Assembly: GCA_005883365.1 (NCBI GenBank)
Contig: VAXA01000297.1
Coordinates: 1 to 7,393, forward strand
DNA from: Actinomycetota bacterium
GTDB taxonomy: Bacteria; Actinomycetota; Thermoleophilia; Gaiellales; Gaiellaceae
Direction of reading: 5' to 3'
Length of the DNA: 7,393 nt
The position numbers and the translations under genes were made by a program. The notes beneath the pieces were generated by a model. That model searched no databases and had not been told where the DNA came from. It worked only from the letters and a program-made list of their open reading frames with translations. Below, in pieces: positions 4,417 through 7,393 of the stretch. Position 1 is the first letter of the stretch; every line of letters begins with the position of its first letter.

Positions 4417-6669
4417 ATGTCTGCACTGAGGAGTTTCCGCCGGGGCCGAGGCCACCGGTTCTGGTTTGTGGGGGCGACACTCGTCGCCGCCGCCGTCTAT
4501 GGCGTCGTGTTCGTCGCGTCGTCTGGCGCGAGCCTTTCGACCAGCCTGTTCGAGGGGAGCGACGGCAACATGGTCGTCGACACGGCCGGTCACACGGACT
4601 GGTGTACGGATTTCCCAGCACCGACGGCGGGTCAGACGTGTGCTGCGCCCATCGCGGGCCTGCGGACACTGATCGACGTGCCGTCCGGCACGAGCGACAA
4701 CTCGTTCACGGGCGGGTCGCACGAGGACGACCCGAACGTCACCATCGCGACGGGGTCCGTTCCTCCCAACAAGAACGATCTCACCCGGGCATATGCGGCC
4801 ACCGAGACGATCTCGACTGAGACCTTCCTCTACCTCGCCTGGGAGCGGCAGCCGAACCCGAACGGCAGCGCGAACATCGACTTCGAGCTCGACCAGAACG
4901 CGAGCTCGGGCGACTTCACCCAGCCGGGCGACCTCACGATCAACCGCACCGAAGGCGACATTCTGATCACGTACGACTTCGGTGGGAGTGGCACGCCTGA
5001 TCTCGGGCTCCTCACATGGCTCACCTCGGGCAACGGCCACTCAGACAGTGATTGCGAAGCCAGTGGCGCGACGCTCCCGTGCTGGGGCAACCGCATCGAC
5101 CTCAATCCGAACAGCAGTCCGCCGGCCGAATCCGGCGTAAATGCGACCACGATCGACGAGGTCTTTGCCGGCAGCCAGCTCGATGCCGGTTCGTTCGGCG
5201 AAGCAAAGATCGACCTCTCCGTGGTTCCGGGGCTCTTCACCCCCGACACCTGCACCGACTTCGGGAACATGTTCGTCAAGAGCCGCTCTTCTGGTTCGTC
5301 GATCGACGCGGAGCTCAAGGACTTCATCGCGCCCGCGCCGATCCACGTGTCCAACTGCGCGTCTCCAGACATCTCGACGAATCTGTCCGAGTCGACCGGC
5401 GCGATCGGCGACTCCGTCCACGACTCGGCGTCGCTCAGTGGTGCCACTCCTGACGCGAGTGGCACCGTCACCTACAGCGTCTACACCGACAGCACCTGCA
5501 CACAGGGTCAGCAGGACGCAGGCACCGTCGACGTTACGGACGGCCAGGTGCCTGACTCGAACCCGATTGAGTTCGATTCGGCCGCCACGTTCTACTGGCA
5601 GGCCATCTACTCCGGCGACAACCACAACAACGGGGCGACCAGCGCCTGTACGGACGAGCAGCTGGTGATCGCGCCGAACAGTCCGTCGATCGGCACGACA
5701 CTCTCGGAGTCGGCCGGCTCGCACGGCGACAAGGTGCACGACTCGGCGAAGCTCAGCGGTGCAACGGCTGCCGCGGGCGGCACGGTCACCTACTCCGTGT
5801 ACAACGACAGCTCGTGCAGGAACAAGGTCGCCGACGGCGGCACGGTGAACGTGACGAACGGCTCTGTGCCGAACTCGAACGACGTCACGTTCAACACGCC
5901 GGGCACCTACTACTGGCAGGCGAGCTACTCCGGCGATGCCAACAACAAACCGGCGGTCAGCAGATGCACCGACGAGAAGCTCGTGATCGCTCCGCTGATC
6001 GACCTCGCGGTGACGAAGGTCGGCTCGCCGAATCCGATCACCATCGGGAAGGGCGACATCACCTGGACGATGGTGGTGACCAACAACGGGCCAGACACGG
6101 CGACCGGCGTCACGATCGCCGACCCGCTGCCGGCCGGCACGACGTTCGTCTCGGTGAGCCCGTCGAAGGGCTCGTGCACCGGCGGAGCGATCATCAGCTG
6201 CAGTCTCGGCACGCTGGCTGCCGGCGAAACGGTGACGATCACCCTGGTCACGACGCCCACCGTCGAGGGAACCGTGAGCAACACGGTGACGGTGGTCGGC
6301 AACGAGCACGAGACGAACACGGCCAACAACACCGCCACCGCGTCCGTCGTCGTCAAGGGCTTCACGCCGCCGCCCGTGTTCTGCGTCGCAGTCAGCAAGG
6401 TGACCCCGAAGCAGCTCTTCGTGGGCCGCAAGACGACGCTGACGATTCACGTCACCCAGCACGGCAAGGCGGTCAAGGGCGTCCGTGTCCTGATCAAGGG
6501 CCCGAAGATCGACATGCGCACCGCGGCCTCGAACGCCAGCGGCGTCATCACGGCGCGCGTGAAGATGAAGAAGGCAGGGATCGTGGTCTTCAGCCCGATC
6601 GCCAGCAAGCGCTGCAACACCAAGCGGGTGGGCGTCACCGGCGTCTTCACCCCGCCGGTGACCGGCTGA
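4417..6669 (+). CDS. Exported modular protein with two Ig-like repeats and a DUF11 domain
   Basis: A 750-residue exported protein, probably a surface or matrix component. A basic start and hydrophobic segment (about 15-37) act as a signal peptide or anchor. Residues 40-310 form an N-terminal domain with 'FEGSDGNMVVDTAGHTDW' (45-62), 'EDDPNVTIATGSVPPNKNDL' and 'FLYLAWERQPN', a style I associate with large exported actinobacterial proteins. Two Ig-like repeats follow (about 319-420 and 425-526, roughly 60% identical), then a DUF11 domain (PF01345, about 528-646, 'VTNNGPDTATGVTIADPLPAG'), then a C-terminal beta domain (650-740) bracketed by 'FTPPP' and 'FTPPV'. Each of these four modules carries two Cys, suggesting one disulfide each. 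There is no LPXTG or C-terminal membrane anchor. The start is ATG 4417 with GGGAGGAG 11 nt upstream. It is preceded by the conserved leader and followed by a perfect hairpin. Partner and ligand are unknown. Confidence 0.88.
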   Translation: MSALRSFRRGRGHRFWFVGATLVAAAVYGVVFVASSGASLSTSLFEGSDGNMVVDTAGHTDWCTDFPAPTAGQTCAAPIAGLRTLIDVPSGTSDNSFTGGSHEDDPNVTIATGSVPPNKNDLTRAYAATETISTETFLYLAWERQPNPNGSANIDFELDQNASSGDFTQPGDLTINRTEGDILITYDFGGSGTPDLGLLTWLTSGNGHSDSDCEASGATLPCWGNRIDLNPNSSPPAESGVNATTIDEVFAGSQLDAGSFGEAKIDLSVVPGLFTPDTCTDFGNMFVKSRSSGSSIDAELKDFIAPAPIHVSNCASPDISTNLSESTGAIGDSVHDSASLSGATPDASGTVTYSVYTDSTCTQGQQDAGTVDVTDGQVPDSNPIEFDSAATFYWQAIYSGDNHNNGATSACTDEQLVIAPNSPSIGTTLSESAGSHGDKVHDSAKLSGATAAAGGTVTYSVYNDSSCRNKVADGGTVNVTNGSVPNSNDVTFNTPGTYYWQASYSGDANNKPAVSRCTDEKLVIAPLIDLAVTKVGSPNPITIGKGDITWTMVVTNNGPDTATGVTIADPLPAGTTFVSVSPSKGSCTGGAIISCSLGTLAAGETVTITLVTTPTVEGTVSNTVTVVGNEHETNTANNTATASVVVKGFTPPPVFCVAVSKVTPKQLFVGRKTTLTIHVTQHGKAVKGVRVLIKGPKIDMRTAASNASGVITARVKMKKAGIVVFSPIASKRCNTKRVGVTGVFTPPVTG
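5371..5994 (+). repeat. Tandem 318-bp in-frame repeat encoding two Ig-like modules
   Basis: Unit 1 starts at ATC 5371 and unit 2 at ATC 5689. The period is exactly 318 bp (106 codons) with no indel through 'LVIAP' (5662 matches 5980). By eye about 64 of 103 residues are identical, with 'GTVTYSVY', 'YWQA', 'YSGD' and 'CTDE' kept in both. This is an internal module duplication that has since diverged. Confidence 0.85.
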
Positions 6670-6680
6670 GCTAGATCTCC

Positions 6681-6713
6681 GAGGGGTGCGGGAGACAACC
6701 TCCCGCACCCCTC
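6681..6713 (+). terminator. Perfect 14-bp hairpin after the modular protein gene
   Basis: GAGGGGTGCGGGAG (6681-6694) and its exact complement (6700-6713) flank the loop ACAAC, starting 12 bp after the stop. No T-tract follows, as with the hairpin at 396-430. It probably ends the transcript of the 750-residue protein ahead of leader copy B. Confidence 0.75.
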
Positions 6714-6745
6714 CAGGCGCCTCCGTTCACGCGCTCTGAACGTTT

Positions 6746-6885
6746 CTGGGCCAACGGGGGGGCAGCGACTAGCCCCTCGGAGGGCTCGCCAGGGCCGGCC
6801 AAAAACTTCACTTCCTATTGAAAGAGCCAACAGGCTGGGTTAGGAGCGTGCTCCGGCCCATGAGCGAGGGAGGAGCAGCACACTG
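6746..6885 (+). promoter_or_regulatory. Conserved leader, copy B (candidate cis-regulatory RNA or promoter/operator)
   Basis: This is the second copy of the 140-nt leader, upstream of the second exported protein. It shares CTGGGCCAA (6746-6754), the identical 20-mer (6766-6785) and the 28-nt block (6832-6859). The block's hairpin persists: GGGT (6837-6840) with GCCC (6856-6859), and GGAG (6843-6846) with CTCC (6851-6854). The single C-to-T change relative to copy A leaves a G-U pair. GCTCC (6850-6854) can pair with GGAGC (6872-6876) in the Shine-Dalgarno region, as in copy A. A run of seven Gs (6756-6762) is specific to this copy. Confidence 0.6.
6818..6846 (+). promoter_or_regulatory. Possible promoter, copy B
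   Basis: TTGAAA (6818-6823) and TAGGAG (6841-6846) are separated by 17 bp. The equivalent pair is present in copy A with a 16-bp spacer. The -35 is strong and the -10 weak; the -10 overlaps the conserved hairpin, so conservation here may reflect promoter, RNA structure or both. Confidence 0.35.
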
Positions 6886-7393
6886 ATGAGCACACAGAGG
6901 AACCCCCGCCGGCGGTGGCCGAGCCGGCATGGTCTGATCGGAGCCGCCGTCGTCGGCGCTCTGGTCGCCGTAGCGGTACTCACACTCGGAGCGGCTGCGG
7001 GCCGCCAGGTTGCCCAGCACGGGTCGGGTGACCGCTCCGCTGTCCATAGCGCCATGAGCTCCACCCACTCGCTTTCGCGTGCCCAGGGGCACGCTTCCCT
7101 CGTGTCGCGCGCGTCCGGGCATGCCGCTCATCTCTCGCACTCCAGCTCCGGCTCCTCGCTCTTCAACGCCTCTGTGTTCCCGGCCTTCCACGGCACATCC
7201 GGCGCGACTTCTCGCTCGCTCGCGAGCGTCAGCTGCGGTGCCGCCCAAACGATCGCGAACGCCAGCGGATTCGAAGACGCCGACGGCAACCTCAATGTCG
7301 ACACGACCGGCTGCGCCGACTGGAACAGCTTCAGCCCGGCCTGGAGCGGCAACACCGGCACGGCCACGCTGGGAGACCTGTCCTTTATCGGCC
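6886..7393 (+). CDS. Exported protein, paralogue of the 4417 gene product (3' end outside window)
   Basis: The frame opens at ATG 6886 and stays open to the window edge (169 codons), so the gene is truncated by the window. GGAGGAG lies 10 nt upstream. The protein begins with a basic stretch and a hydrophobic segment (about 16-38), as expected for an exported or anchored protein. Residues 40-128 form a low-complexity region rich in Ser, Ala and His (eight His between 45 and 102) that the upstream paralogue lacks. Then 'FEDADGNLNVDTTGCADW' (129-146) aligns with 'FEGSDGNMVVDTAGHTDW' of the 750-residue protein, showing that the two share the same N-terminal domain. The shared leader supports common regulation. 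The remaining architecture, including any DUF11 or Ig-like modules, cannot be seen. Function is unknown. Confidence 0.8.
   Translation, partial: MSTQRNPRRRWPSRHGLIGAAVVGALVAVAVLTLGAAAGRQVAQHGSGDRSAVHSAMSSTHSLSRAQGHASLVSRASGHAAHLSHSSSGSSLFNASVFPAFHGTSGATSRSLASVSCGAAQTIANASGFEDADGNLNVDTTGCADWNSFSPAWSGNTGTATLGDLSFIG

Noticed and set aside
5041..6708. Long minus-strand open frame antisense to the modular protein gene
   Set aside because: It is Arg/Asp/Val-rich shadow sequence with no domain, whereas the plus-strand frame encodes recognisable Ig-like and DUF11 modules.

Overview
This window is GC-rich, probably bacterial chromosomal DNA. High GC, GTG starts, secreted beta-sandwich proteins with DUF11 modules and an 'FEGxDGN...VDTxGxxDW' N-terminal domain suggest an actinobacterium, perhaps of the Thermoleophilia (Gaiellales/Solirubrobacterales). 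That assignment rests on protein style, not on a marker gene.

Layout, left to right. (1) The 3' end of a parallel beta-helix protein (to 377), closed by a perfect 15-bp hairpin. (2) A complete DUF192 gene (462-827). (3) A 352-bp gap without a gene, holding three hairpins and a cluster of GTTCA/TGAAC motifs. (4) A two-gene operon: a NarL-type (HisKA_3) sensor histidine kinase (1180-2604) and an exported L,D-transpeptidase starting at 2601, joined by a GTGA stop/start overlap. No response regulator is present. (5) A convergent gene on the minus strand (4092-3367) for an exported protein of unknown function, whose 3' end overlaps that of the transpeptidase by 11 bp. (6) A divergent intergenic region leading into a 750-residue exported modular protein (4417-6669: N-terminal domain, two tandem Ig-like repeats, DUF11, C-terminal beta domain), closed by a perfect 14-bp hairpin. 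(7) A second, partial exported protein (6886 to the window end) that shares the N-terminal motif of the first.

The most interesting signal is non-coding. The two paralogous exported proteins are each preceded by a homologous leader of about 140 nt (4278-4416 and 6746-6885). The leaders share an identical 20-mer and a 28-nt block with one mismatch. The second block folds into a hairpin in both copies, and the one difference turns a G-C pair into a G-U pair. Its CUCC arm could instead pair with the Shine-Dalgarno sequence in both copies. The block also overlaps a possible -10 element, so a shared promoter/operator is the main alternative to a cis-acting RNA.

The overall theme is the cell envelope: a sensor kinase coupled to a peptidoglycan cross-linking enzyme, surrounded by exported beta-rich proteins. 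The functional links between neighbours are inferred from arrangement only.
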